Assembly (NCBI RefSeq): GCF_002100145.1
Contig: NZ_JXQD01000002.1
Span: forward strand, 1-64,000
DNA length: 64,000 bases
DNA from: Vibrio sp. qd031
GTDB taxonomy: Bacteria; Pseudomonadota; Gammaproteobacteria; Enterobacterales; Vibrionaceae
Reading direction: 5' to 3'
Shown here: positions 52,697 to 61,747 of the stretch, piece after piece
How positions within the stretch are numbered: position 1 is the first letter of the stretch
How the letters are laid out: each line of letters opens with the position of its first letter
Made by a program: the position numbers and the translations under genes
Notes under the pieces: generated by a model
Seen by the model: only the letters and a program-made list of their open reading frames with translations
What the model was told of the DNA's origin: nothing
Databases searched by the model: none

Positions 52697-52712
52697 TGTT
52701 CGCTTTGTAACA
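52697..52712 (+). promoter_or_regulatory. NifA upstream activator site 2 for rnfA
   Basis: TGTTCGCTTTGTAACA, an exact TGT-N10-ACA, 39 bases from the first site centre to centre. Confidence 0.7.
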
Positions 52713-52801
52713 TCGCAAGTTCCGATGAGAAAAATAGTAAAAAGTACGGCGTGACCTATCGCCATTGGGCGTTATGACCTTCGTTGGTGCAACAATTAGT
52801 G

Positions 52802-52817
52802 TGGCATAGGTTGTGCA
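52802..52817 (+). promoter_or_regulatory. Sigma-54 promoter of the rnf operon
   Basis: TGGCATAGGTTGTGCA has GG-N10-GC and a good -24 half, 38 bases before the rnfA ATG. Confidence 0.82.
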
Positions 52818-52854
52818 GAATGCTTGATAAAAAGTCACTATCAGGAGAGAGGTC

Positions 52855-53430
52855 ATGTCAGAAGGGATACTGATATTACTTAGTGCCGCGTTTGTTAATA
52901 ATGTGGTACTGGCAAACTTTTTAGGCTTATGCCCGTTTATGGGTGTGTCTGGAAAGATCGGTAGCGCACTTGGGATGGGTATTGCCACTACGTTTGTCAT
53001 GACAATGGCGTCGATACTATCTTGGGTTCTCGATACCTTTTTCTTACAACCGCTAGGGTTGGAGTTTTTAAGGATCATTAGTTTTATCTTAGTGATCGCA
53101 GCAGTGGTCCAATTGACTGAACTATACATCAAAAAAAGTGACCCAGCCTTATATCAAATCCTTGGTGTGTTCTTACCGCTAATCACTACTAACTGCGCCA
53201 TATTGGGTGTCGCTTTATTGTCGATTCAAGATGGTCTTTCTTTCATTTACACGTTGATGTTTAGCGTAGGCTCCGCAATTGGTTTTACTGTAGTGATTGT
53301 CCTTTTTGCAGGTCTTCGCCAGCAATTATCTCTTAGTCGCGTGCCTGAAGCCGTTCAAGGAACTCCTATAGCATTTATCACTGCTGGCCTTCTTTCCATG
53401 GCATTCATGGGCTTTTCTGGAATGGCGTAA
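52855..53430 (+). CDS. rnfA: Electron transport complex subunit RnfA
   Basis: The 191-residue membrane protein has six helices and the RnfA/NqrE signature VNNVVLANFLGLCPFMGVS near residue 14, and ITTNCAILGVALL near 108, each with a conserved Cys that helps hold an iron-sulfur centre in the membrane. It is the first gene of rnfABCDGEH, here under NifA/sigma-54 control. The complex uses the ion gradient to drive electrons from NADH to ferredoxin or flavodoxin for nitrogenase. A second, housekeeping rnf set is likely elsewhere. Confidence 0.95.
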   Translation: MSEGILILLSAAFVNNVVLANFLGLCPFMGVSGKIGSALGMGIATTFVMTMASILSWVLDTFFLQPLGLEFLRIISFILVIAAVVQLTELYIKKSDPALYQILGVFLPLITTNCAILGVALLSIQDGLSFIYTLMFSVGSAIGFTVVIVLFAGLRQQLSLSRVPEAVQGTPIAFITAGLLSMAFMGFSGMA

Positions 53431-53441
53431 AGGAGGCGAAG

Positions 53442-53981
53442 ATGATTGCCGTAATGCTATTTGTTTTTTTGGGGGCACTGTTGGGAGCAGCCCTCGGTTA
53501 TGCCGCTAAAGTATTCCACGTCGAAAGTAACCCGTTGGTTGAAAAGATCGAAGGGTTAATGCCTGGAGGACAGTGCGGACAATGTGGAGAAGCAGGATGT
53601 CGTCAGGCTGCTGAAGCTATGGTGCGAGGGGACCTCGATCCTGCCTCTTGTCCACCAGGCGGCAACGCACTTTCTGGCGCGATTGCTGAGATGCTTGGTG
53701 TGTCATTAGAAGCGAGTGAAGAAGATATTCAATGGGTGGCAAAAATAGACGAATCTTCCTGTTCTGGATGTACCCGCTGTTATAAAGCGTGTCCGTTCGA
53801 TGCCATTGTTGGCGCGAGCAAGCAGATACACACAGTAATCCAAGATGTGTGTACAGGATGTCAGCTCTGCTCTGAAGTCTGTCCACAGCGTTGTTTGTCG
53901 ATGATTGCTTTAGAGCCAGATATTACAACTTGGTACTGGCCAAAACCCGAAGTTGAACCTAAAACGGACCTCGCGAGCTAA
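53442..53981 (+). CDS. rnfB: Electron transport complex subunit RnfB
   Basis: A single N-terminal membrane helix (residues ~2-22) is followed by a four-Cys cluster domain (GQCGQCGEAGCRQAAEAM) and two [4Fe-4S] ferredoxin motifs (CSGCTRCYKACPFDA and CTGCQLCSEVCPQRC). RnfB is thought to be the exit point to soluble ferredoxin or flavodoxin. The length of 179 residues is normal. Eleven bases after rnfA. Confidence 0.95.
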   Translation: MIAVMLFVFLGALLGAALGYAAKVFHVESNPLVEKIEGLMPGGQCGQCGEAGCRQAAEAMVRGDLDPASCPPGGNALSGAIAEMLGVSLEASEEDIQWVAKIDESSCSGCTRCYKACPFDAIVGASKQIHTVIQDVCTGCQLCSEVCPQRCLSMIALEPDITTWYWPKPEVEPKTDLAS

Positions 53982-53992
53982 AGGAGTGTGAG

Positions 53993-55486
53993 ATGCACAG
54001 TTTACTTACCGCCCCGTTTCGGGGAGGAATACACCCAAAATCGTATAAATCACTCTCTAATCAAACCCAAATTGACCATCGCTTTTGGCCCAAAATGGTG
54101 TACCTATCGCTACAACTTCGAAATGGTGCGTTGTTAACTCCGATCGTCGAAATTGGTGAGCGGGTACAGCGAGGACAGCTTATTGCGATTGGTAAATCTG
54201 GCATGGTGCCGCCGATTCATTCATCGGTGAATGGTATGGTAGTCGATATTAGCAAACACGTCAGTGCACACCCTTCGAAAGCAAAGGCAGACACAATCGT
54301 TATCCGAGCCAATCAAGATAGGCGCTGGATCTCAAGCGTGCCGACAGGAAATTTCTATCAGCTCAGCGCGCAAGAAATAACTCACAAAATTGAGCAAGCA
54401 GGTATCGTAGGGCTTGGTGGCGCAGGATTCCCAACGGCCTCCAAACTCAAGTTTGCCCGTCAAGCGAGCGTACATACAATGGTGATCAATGGTGGTGAAT
54501 GTGAACCCTATCTAACCTGCGACGATATGACCATGCGCGAAGCAGGCAATGAAGTGATTGCAGGCATACGTTTGATGCTAAAAGCCAGTGGCGCGAACAA
54601 GGCCATTGTTGGAGTGGAAGATAACAAACAGCAGGCATTTGAGACCTTAGAAGGATTAGCCAGCGACGACGACAATATCGACATCACCCATGTACCCAGT
54701 ATTTACCCCATGGGATCTGAGAGGCACCTAATTAAAGCGGTTCTGGGTGTCACTGTTCCACTAGGAAAGCTGTCGACGTCAGTAGGTATTTTGGTCAATA
54801 ACATCGCCACAGCCCAAGCGGTGTATAACGCGGTACGATTTAACCGTCCTTTAGTGAGCCGAGTTATTACAGTGTCTGGGAAAGGGATTGAAAAAGCAGG
54901 CAACTTGCGAGTGCCTGTTGGGACACCGGTCCATGAAATTCTTACCCATTGTGGCGGTGTAAGTGACGAGACTTCACGGCTTATTTTCGGTGGTCCAATG
55001 ATGGGTCAGGTGATCACATCACCCAAAGTACCGATCGATAAGTGCGTTGGGGGCATATTAGCCCTCACGGAGGCCGAAACGACAGAGTCAAAACAGCAAG
55101 AGTGCATTCGCTGCGGGCAATGTGTGCGTGCGTGCCCTATGGGGTTAATGCCGTTTCAAATGGCCGCGTATTCTAGAGTCTCTGATCTTCAACGTGCAGA
55201 AGAGATAGGTGTTACCGCGTGTCTGTCATGCGGTGCATGCAGTTATGTCTGCCCATCAAGTTTACCTTTAGTTCACTATTTCCAACATGTGAAAGGCGCA
55301 ATCAACTCTGTAAAAGCTAAAGAGAAGCGATCAGCACAAGCCAAAGCCCTAACCGATGCCCGTAAACTCAGATTAGAAAAAGAAGCCCAAGCGAAACGCG
55401 AAGCAAAAGCGAAAAAAGCGGCAGCTAGAAAGAAGAGGACGCCTCGACAAGCCAGTAAAGCCGCCAAGGAGGCCGCGAATGATTAA
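53993..55486 (+). CDS. rnfC: Electron transport complex subunit RnfC
   Basis: The 497-residue peripheral subunit has the NADH/FMN-binding part with GIVGLGGAGFPTASK near residue 136 and VINGGECEPYLTCDD near 163, then two [4Fe-4S] motifs (CIRCGQCVRACPMG and CLSCGACSYVCPSS) near residues 370-420. The C-terminus is an Ala/Lys/Arg-rich coiled stretch as in other gammaproteobacterial RnfC. It takes electrons from NADH. It overlaps rnfD by eight bases. Confidence 0.95.
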   Translation: MHSLLTAPFRGGIHPKSYKSLSNQTQIDHRFWPKMVYLSLQLRNGALLTPIVEIGERVQRGQLIAIGKSGMVPPIHSSVNGMVVDISKHVSAHPSKAKADTIVIRANQDRRWISSVPTGNFYQLSAQEITHKIEQAGIVGLGGAGFPTASKLKFARQASVHTMVINGGECEPYLTCDDMTMREAGNEVIAGIRLMLKASGANKAIVGVEDNKQQAFETLEGLASDDDNIDITHVPSIYPMGSERHLIKAVLGVTVPLGKLSTSVGILVNNIATAQAVYNAVRFNRPLVSRVITVSGKGIEKAGNLRVPVGTPVHEILTHCGGVSDETSRLIFGGPMMGQVITSPKVPIDKCVGGILALTEAETTESKQQECIRCGQCVRACPMGLMPFQMAAYSRVSDLQRAEEIGVTACLSCGACSYVCPSSLPLVHYFQHVKGAINSVKAKEKRSAQAKALTDARKLRLEKEAQAKREAKAKKAAARKKRTPRQASKAAKEAAND

Positions 55487-56507
55487 CTATAATTCGGCCG
55501 TTGGGCCATTTTCTCACAGTAAAAATTCCAGTGTACGGATCATGTACACCGTTATCGCAACGCTCATGCCTGCAGTGGTATTTGGAATCTACCAGTTTGG
55601 CTTACACAGTGCTTGGGTAGTCCTTTGTTGCTGCGTTGTGGCCGTAGTTGTTGAGTTTGGGTGTCTCAAACTAATGAGGCGCGACCCAAAGGCATGTGTT
55701 GATGGCTCTGCATTGCTTACGGCGTTGTTACTTGCAATGAGTTTGCCGCCAAACGCACCATTGTGGTTAGTATCCATAGGCGCTGTGTTTGCGATTGTGG
55801 TGGGCAAACAGCTGTATGGTGGACTGGGTCAAAATCTATTTAATCCCGCCATGCTTGCAAGAGTTATGTTGCTCATCTGTTTTCCCGTCGAGATGACTCG
55901 CTGGGTGGACCCAAGCCCAATAGATTTTAGCGGTAATCAAATTCGACTCCCAACTGAGTGGTTAACCGTCGATGGTGTCACGTCAGCAACGTCACTTGGC
56001 GAGGCAACAGAATCACTCTACATACAAGACCTGTTCTTAGGCATGCAAGCTGGGAGCTTAGGCGAAACCAGCGCGTTTTTGTTACTGCTTGGCGGTGGAA
56101 TATTAATAAAAAAAGGCATCATCGATTGGGTGATACCTGTGATGTTTCTGTTAGGGATTGCAGTGCCAGCGTTTATTAGCTCGTGGATTGAACCTGAGAC
56201 GTATTTGACTGCAAGCACCCATATTTTCAGCGGCGCTGCGTTATTGGGGGCGTTTTACATTGCCACCGATCTGGTGACCTCACCGACAAGTTTAAGAGGT
56301 CAAGCCGTATACGGAGTGGGTTGCGGCCTGCTTGTTTGGCTTATTCGTAGTTTTGGTAGTTACCCAGAAGGGGTTGCCTTTGCCATATTGGTCATGAACG
56401 CAGCGTCACCGCTCATAGACCACTACCTACGTCCATCGCTGTTCGGCAGCGGTGAACGACAAAAAAGTAGTGCAAAAAGCGCATCAAACTCGACGTCATC
56501 GAAATAG
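55479..56507 (+). CDS. rnfD: Electron transport complex subunit RnfD
   Basis: The NqrB-like membrane protein (342 residues) has about nine or ten helices, GSALLTALLLAMSLPPNAPLW near residue 68, GGLGQNLFNPAMLARVM near residue 112 and the covalent-flavin loop DGVTSATSLGEA near residue 165. FMN on the Thr of this loop carries electrons across the membrane domain. It overlaps rnfC and is followed by rnfG 29 bases on. Confidence 0.95.
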   Translation: MINYNSAVGPFSHSKNSSVRIMYTVIATLMPAVVFGIYQFGLHSAWVVLCCCVVAVVVEFGCLKLMRRDPKACVDGSALLTALLLAMSLPPNAPLWLVSIGAVFAIVVGKQLYGGLGQNLFNPAMLARVMLLICFPVEMTRWVDPSPIDFSGNQIRLPTEWLTVDGVTSATSLGEATESLYIQDLFLGMQAGSLGETSAFLLLLGGGILIKKGIIDWVIPVMFLLGIAVPAFISSWIEPETYLTASTHIFSGAALLGAFYIATDLVTSPTSLRGQAVYGVGCGLLVWLIRSFGSYPEGVAFAILVMNAASPLIDHYLRPSLFGSGERQKSSAKSASNSTSSK

Positions 56508-56536
56508 TACCCAGCCAACCTAGAGCGAGACTCAAT

Positions 56537-57145
56537 ATGAAAACAACATTAGAGCAGTGGAAGGCAAATATTCCTTATCAAAGTGTGCTTCTAGCTGTTT
56601 GCGCAGGAGTTGCAGCGGCGCTAGTCGTTTCGGTGCAGTCAATAACTGCACCGATCATTGAGTATCAAGTGGAGCAAGATCAGAACAGACTGCTTTCGCA
56701 AATCCTTAATGGGAAGACGTTTACCAACAAAGTGTTTGACGAGGGGCGGCTGGTTGAATACGCAGGAGAGAATTTTACCTTATACCCAGTAAAAGGCGAG
56801 CAAGGTGAGATAACGCACCATGTGATTAGCGGAGGTAGAGAAGGGTATAGCGGTGAAATACGGTTTTTAATCGGCGTCGATAGTAGTGGACAAATAGAGG
56901 GGGTCAGGGTGTTAAGTCACACTGAAACTCCGGGGCTTGGGGATAAAATTGAGGTCGAAAAGAGCGACTGGATCTTAAGCTTTAATGAACGATCACTGGC
57001 TAATACAGCGATATGGAAGGTTAAAAAAGACGGTGGCGAGTTTGACCAATTTTCTGGCGCAACCATTACACCAAGAAGTGTTGTTAACGGGGTGCATCAT
57101 GCACTGTTAGCCCTACAAAATGAGCAGGAGAATGTTGATGAATAA
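56537..57145 (+). CDS. rnfG: Electron transport complex subunit RnfG
   Basis: One N-terminal membrane helix (about 15-37) precedes a periplasmic FMN-binding domain. The covalent flavin site SGATITPRSVV is near residue 175, and VLSHTETPGLGDKIE near residue 127 is the usual NqrC/RnfG motif. The length is 202 residues. The stop overlaps the start of rnfE by eight bases. Confidence 0.95.
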   Translation: MKTTLEQWKANIPYQSVLLAVCAGVAAALVVSVQSITAPIIEYQVEQDQNRLLSQILNGKTFTNKVFDEGRLVEYAGENFTLYPVKGEQGEITHHVISGGREGYSGEIRFLIGVDSSGQIEGVRVLSHTETPGLGDKIEVEKSDWILSFNERSLANTAIWKVKKDGGEFDQFSGATITPRSVVNGVHHALLALQNEQENVDE

Positions 57146-57803
57146 CTACTCACACATCTTTAAAGAGGGGCTTTGGAAAAACAATATTGTGTTAAACCAG
57201 TCTCTTGCGCTCTGTCCCCTTTTAGCGGTGACAAGCAGTGCCACAAACGGCTTGGGGCTGGGTTTAGCGACGACAGCAGTCATGATAGCGTCAAACGTGC
57301 TGGTGTCTCTTGGTAAAAACTGGATCAGTAAAGCGGTGAGAATACCTGTCAATGTAGTGATAATTGCCACTCTAGTTACGCTAACGGATTTTGCACTTAA
57401 TGCTTGGTTGCATCCATTACACAAAGTACTTGGGTTGTTTATCCCTCTAATCGTGACCAACTGCGCCATTCTAGGGCGGGTGGAGTCGTTCGCCAGCAAG
57501 TCGAATGTGATGCCTTCGTTGGTGGATGGCATAGCGATGGGCATTGGTTTTACCTGGGTGTTAACCGTACTGGGTGGCATTCGTGAAGTGATAGGCAGCG
57601 GTACTTTGTTTGCCAACGCAAGTTTGCTACTTGGTGAATGGAGTTCATTTTTAGAAATAACCGTGATACCGGAGTATCGAGGACTGCTATTGATCATTTT
57701 ACCCCCTGGGGGCTTTTTAGTATTAGGTGCACTGTTAGGTGTGAAACAGAAATTTGAGTTGATTATCAAAAACCGACAACTACAAGCTGTAGCCACTCAC
57801 TAG
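57138..57803 (+). CDS. rnfE: Electron transport complex subunit RnfE
   Basis: The 221-residue six-helix protein related to RnfA has GLWKNNIVLNQSLALCPLLAV-type opening and LFIPLIVTNCAILGRVE near residue 105, again with the two membrane cysteines. The frame is open from 57120, but the ATG at 57138 with AGGAG seven bases ahead is the family start. It pairs with RnfA around the intramembrane cluster. Confidence 0.94.
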   Translation: MNNYSHIFKEGLWKNNIVLNQSLALCPLLAVTSSATNGLGLGLATTAVMIASNVLVSLGKNWISKAVRIPVNVVIIATLVTLTDFALNAWLHPLHKVLGLFIPLIVTNCAILGRVESFASKSNVMPSLVDGIAMGIGFTWVLTVLGGIREVIGSGTLFANASLLLGEWSSFLEITVIPEYRGLLLIILPPGGFLVLGALLGVKQKFELIIKNRQLQAVATH

Positions 57804-57813
57804 GAGCAAAGCG

Positions 57814-58068
57814 ATGAAAGTAAGTGTTGTGTATGCCCAAGCTGAAGAACAAACTTGGCTTCCGGTTGAGATAGAAGAAAATGCGACGGTGATGACTGCC
57901 ATTCACAGCGCAGGAATACTCAGTATGTATCCACATATCGATCTTGAAAGCCAAAAAGTAGGCATTTTTGGCAAGCTCTCTTCACTAGAGGCCACGTTAA
58001 CGGAAGGGGATCGAGTAGAGATCTATCGTCCTATCACCTGGACACCCGATGACGAGGATGACGATTGA
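57814..58068 (+). CDS. rnfH: RnfH family protein
   Basis: The 84-residue ubiquitin-like protein of the RnfH (UPF0125) family has VSVVYAQAEEQTWLPVEIEE at the start and GDRVEIYRPI near the end. Its function is unknown; it is found at the end of nif-linked rnf operons, as in Rhodobacter and Azotobacter. It follows rnfE by ten bases. Confidence 0.9.
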   Translation: MKVSVVYAQAEEQTWLPVEIEENATVMTAIHSAGILSMYPHIDLESQKVGIFGKLSSLEATLTEGDRVEIYRPITWTPDDEDDD

Positions 58069-58069
58069 T

Positions 58070-58085
58070 TGTCTTGTTTATTACA
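58070..58085 (+). promoter_or_regulatory. NifA upstream activator site for nifF
   Basis: TGTCTTGTTTATTACA, an exact TGT-N10-ACA that overlaps the rnfH end, about 60 bases upstream of the -24 element. Confidence 0.7.
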
Positions 58086-58145
58086 AATTGTCCAACAACC
58101 CATTAAGTACTGTGATTTATTCCTTTAAATACAGTGCTTTATTTT

Positions 58146-58161
58146 TGGTTTGGTATTTGCA
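58146..58161 (+). promoter_or_regulatory. Sigma-54 promoter of nifF
   Basis: TGGTTTGGTATTTGCA keeps GG-N10-GC with a good -12 half (TTTGCA), about 70 bases before the nifF ATG. Confidence 0.75.
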
Positions 58162-58231
58162 CGTTTAGTTGTGTGGGCGAGTTTAATAGACAAAGACGTC
58201 ACAGGTTCAAGGAATGGTAAAGGAGAACACC

Positions 58232-58768
58232 ATGTCAAAAGTAGGTATTTTTTTTGGAACAGATTCAGGCAGCACTCGAAAAATCGCTAAACAGATTTTT
58301 AAACAACTGGGTGACGAGAATGCCGATAAACCGTTAAATATAAATCGAGTAGACGCGAGCGCATTCGATCAATACGACTATCTGGTTATGGGAACACCCA
58401 CCTACGGAGAGGGACTACTTCCGGGGTTAAGCGCTGATTGCCAAGCTGAAAGTTGGGAAGAGTTTGCCCCCAATTTCGAAGAAATTGATCTGTCCGGTAA
58501 AAAAGTGGCGTTATTCGGACTAGGCGATCAAGTTAATTATCCGGATGAGTTTGTTGATGGCCTTGGCGAGCTTTACGACTGTGTCGTTGAGTGTGGCGCT
58601 GACATAATTGGACGCTGGCCGACGGAAGGTTATGAGTTTAATGAGTCTACAGCGGTTGAAGACGACAAATTTGTCGGATTGGTTATCGATAAAGACAACC
58701 AATCCTCGATGAGTGATGAGCGCGTTGCTCATTGGGTTGAGATGATCACGGCTGAAATGGGACTATAA
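58232..58768 (+). CDS. nifF: Flavodoxin NifF
   Basis: The 178-residue flavodoxin has the FMN phosphate loop GTDSGSTRKIAK at the start, GTPTYGEGLLPG near residue 53 and LFGLGDQVNYPDEFVDGLG near residue 91, the aromatic and acidic flavin loops of long-chain flavodoxins. NifF carries electrons to NifH. The ATG at 58232 is preceded by AAAGGAGA; an ATG six codons upstream has no site. It lies between the rnf operon and nifH, with its own NifA promoter. Confidence 0.93.
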   Translation: MSKVGIFFGTDSGSTRKIAKQIFKQLGDENADKPLNINRVDASAFDQYDYLVMGTPTYGEGLLPGLSADCQAESWEEFAPNFEEIDLSGKKVALFGLGDQVNYPDEFVDGLGELYDCVVECGADIIGRWPTEGYEFNESTAVEDDKFVGLVIDKDNQSSMSDERVAHWVEMITAEMGL

Positions 58769-59036
58769 CAATAACGCTACGCTTCCATAGTTGGAGGTTC
58801 GCATTAAGTGTCACACTTAGCACAATACTGTGTGTGATTTCCGCAAGTCGCCGTTAAATCTTCCATGATGGCTCAAACACGGCATCCATGCCGTGTAGCC
58901 TTGCTCCAACCACACACAGTATTGCGCTGCCAGAAAGTTCATCTTCTTAAAGAGCATATCTTAATAAAACGGGCCTTAAGGCCTTTTTTTATGCTCAACA
59001 GTAAAACAATTTAGTGTGTTAAAGCTTTAACATCTT
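58769..59036. other. Structured nifF-nifH spacer with nested inverted repeats
   Basis: The spacer has no reading frame of note. AGCACAATACTGTGTGTG (58819-58836) and its complement at 58911-58928 pair over 18 bases with one G-T type mismatch. Inside is a nine-base hairpin ACACGGCAT-CC-ATGCCGTGT (58877-58896). A terminator follows. The shape suggests a small mobile repeat or a structured 3' tail of nifF mRNA. Confidence 0.6.
58971..58990 (+). terminator. Terminator downstream of nifF
   Basis: GGCC-TTAA-GGCC followed by seven T. The stem is short but GC-rich. Confidence 0.7.
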
Positions 59037-59052
59037 TGTTCGGTAGCGAACA
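59037..59052 (+). promoter_or_regulatory. NifA upstream activator site for nifH
   Basis: TGTTCGGTAGCGAACA, an exact TGT-N10-ACA and near-perfect palindrome, about 97 bases before the -24 element. Confidence 0.82.
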
Positions 59053-59146
59053 AAACCAACCGAATTGTCTGATTATTGTACTGTCTGTATTTGTCTATTA
59101 ATCAAAATAACCGCTTAAATACAGTTACTTACAGAGATCGTCGCGC

Positions 59147-59163
59147 TTGGCCTGTATTTCGCA
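59147..59163 (+). promoter_or_regulatory. Sigma-54 promoter of nifHDKTY
   Basis: TTGGCCTGTATTTCGCA has GG-N10-GC with a strong -24 (TTGGCC), 48 bases before the nifH ATG. Confidence 0.85.
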
Positions 59164-59189
59164 CTAGTAGTTATGAATTGTTTTTTTAA

Positions 59190-60086
<897 letters not shown>

Positions 60087-60154
60087 ACCACCGATGGTTG
60101 TTTGAAATCTATTGCTGTCAAAAGGTAGCAGTAGCCTGAAACAAGGAGGCAGAA

Positions 60155-61624
60155 ATGTCGATGAATAAAGAACAAGCCCAAGCCTTGATTGACGAGGTAT
60201 TGGAAGTATACCCAGAGGTTGCTCGCGAAGATCGCGCAAAACATCTCGGTGTAAATGACCAAGCTGGCGAAGGAAAGTGCATCACTTCAAACCGTAAATC
60301 CTTGCCTGGTGTGATGACAGTACGCGGCTGTGCCTATGCAGGTTCGAAAGGCGTGGTGTGGGGCCCAGTAAAAGATATGTTGCATATCTCACACGGTCCG
60401 GTGGGGTGTGGGCAATATTCGCGCGCTGGACGCCGTAACTATTACACAGGTACTACAGGTGTGGACAGTTTTGGCACCCTAAACATTACCACTGATTTTC
60501 AAGAGCGCGATATCGTGTTTGGTGGTGATAAAAAACTCTCTGGTGCGATTGATGAGCTGGAAACCCTTTTTCCTCTTTCTAAAGGGATCTCGGTGCAGTC
60601 GGAATGTCCAGTAGGCCTGATTGGTGACGACATAGAGGCTGTGGCTAAAATCAAGGGGGAAGAGATTGGCAAAACAATTGTACCTGTCCGCTGTGAAGGG
60701 TTTCGCGGTGTGTCTCAATCCCTTGGACACCATATTGCTAACGACACCATTCGTGACCATGTACTGTCAAAATCTGACGAGCGTGAGTTTGAAGCGGGCG
60801 ACTATGACGTTGCGATTATTGGTGACTACAACATTGGAGGTGACGCTTGGTCATCGAGGATCATCCTCGAAGATATGGGCCTAAACGTAGTGGCTCAGTG
60901 GTCTGGGGATGGCACGCTTGCTGAGATGGAAAACACCCCAAAAGTGAAACTCAATCTCGTCCACTGTTATCGATCCATGAACTACATCGTTCGTCATATG
61001 GAAGAGAAAAATGGTGTGCCATGGATTGAATACAACTTGTTTGGACCGACAAAAATCGAAGAGTCGATGCGTAAAATAGCGGAATACTTTGACGATAAAA
61101 TTAAAGCCCAAACTGAAACAGTTATTCAACGTTACCGCGAGCAGTGGCAAGCCGTGATCGACAAGTATAAGCCTCGATTAACCGGTAAGAGCGTCATGTT
61201 GTACGTCGGTGGTCTAAGGCCTCGTCATATCATCGGTGCTTATGAAGACTTAGGGATGGAGATAGTCGGTGCAGGGTATGAATTTGCCCACAATGATGAC
61301 TATGTGAAAACCACTCCCGAGCTAAAGGACGCCACGTTGTTGTTTGACGATGCCTCCTCATTTGAATTGGAAGAGTTTGTGAAAAAACTTAATCCCGATC
61401 TCGTAGGCTCAGGCATCAAAGAGAAATACGTGTTCCAGAAAATGGGTTTTCCTTTCCGTCAAATGCACAGTTGGGATTATTCCGGCCCTTATCACGGGGT
61501 GGACGGCTTTGCGATTTTTGCGCGCGATATGGATTTAACCATTAACAATCCTTGTTGGAGTGCGGTTAAAGCACCTTGGCTAAAAGAGCAAGAGTCTGAC
61601 GAGCCATTGGCTAAAACTGCGTGA
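60155..61624 (+). CDS. nifD: Nitrogenase molybdenum-iron protein alpha chain
   Basis: The 489-residue subunit has the P-cluster cysteines in [26 protein letters not shown] and [18 protein letters not shown], the FeMo-co Cys in the [18 protein letters not shown] stretch region and His in [12 protein letters not shown] near residue 440. Length is normal for the Mo enzyme. It forms the alpha2beta2 protein with NifK. Start ATG (60155) has AAGGAGG ahead. Confidence 0.98.
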   Translation: MSMNKEQAQALIDEVLEVYPEVAREDRAKHLGVNDQAGEGKCITSNRKSLPGVMTVRGCAYAGSKGVVWGPVKDMLHISHGPVGCGQYSRAGRRNYYTGTTGVDSFGTLNITTDFQERDIVFGGDKKLSGAIDELETLFPLSKGISVQSECPVGLIGDDIEAVAKIKGEEIGKTIVPVRCEGFRGVSQSLGHHIANDTIRDHVLSKSDEREFEAGDYDVAIIGDYNIGGDAWSSRIILEDMGLNVVAQWSGDGTLAEMENTPKVKLNLVHCYRSMNYIVRHMEEKNGVPWIEYNLFGPTKIEESMRKIAEYFDDKIKAQTETVIQRYREQWQAVIDKYKPRLTGKSVMLYVGGLRPRHIIGAYEDLGMEIVGAGYEFAHNDDYVKTTPELKDATLLFDDASSFELEEFVKKLNPDLVGSGIKEKYVFQKMGFPFRQMHSWDYSGPYHGVDGFAIFARDMDLTINNPCWSAVKAPWLKEQESDEPLAKTA

Positions 61625-61747
61625 TCACTAGCGTTGTGATCGCAAACCAATCAATGAAAGGTGGAACCTAGATCATCGGATCAAGGTAGCCATCATAGTC
61701 AAACCGAACCGGCGTTCACAGATTAGTGGCACGGTAGGAGAAAAATT

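Noticed and set aside
52605..53132. Long minus-strand reading frame opposite rnfA
   Set aside because: It is the shadow of rnfA and its promoter region, has no family features and crosses the sigma-54 promoter.
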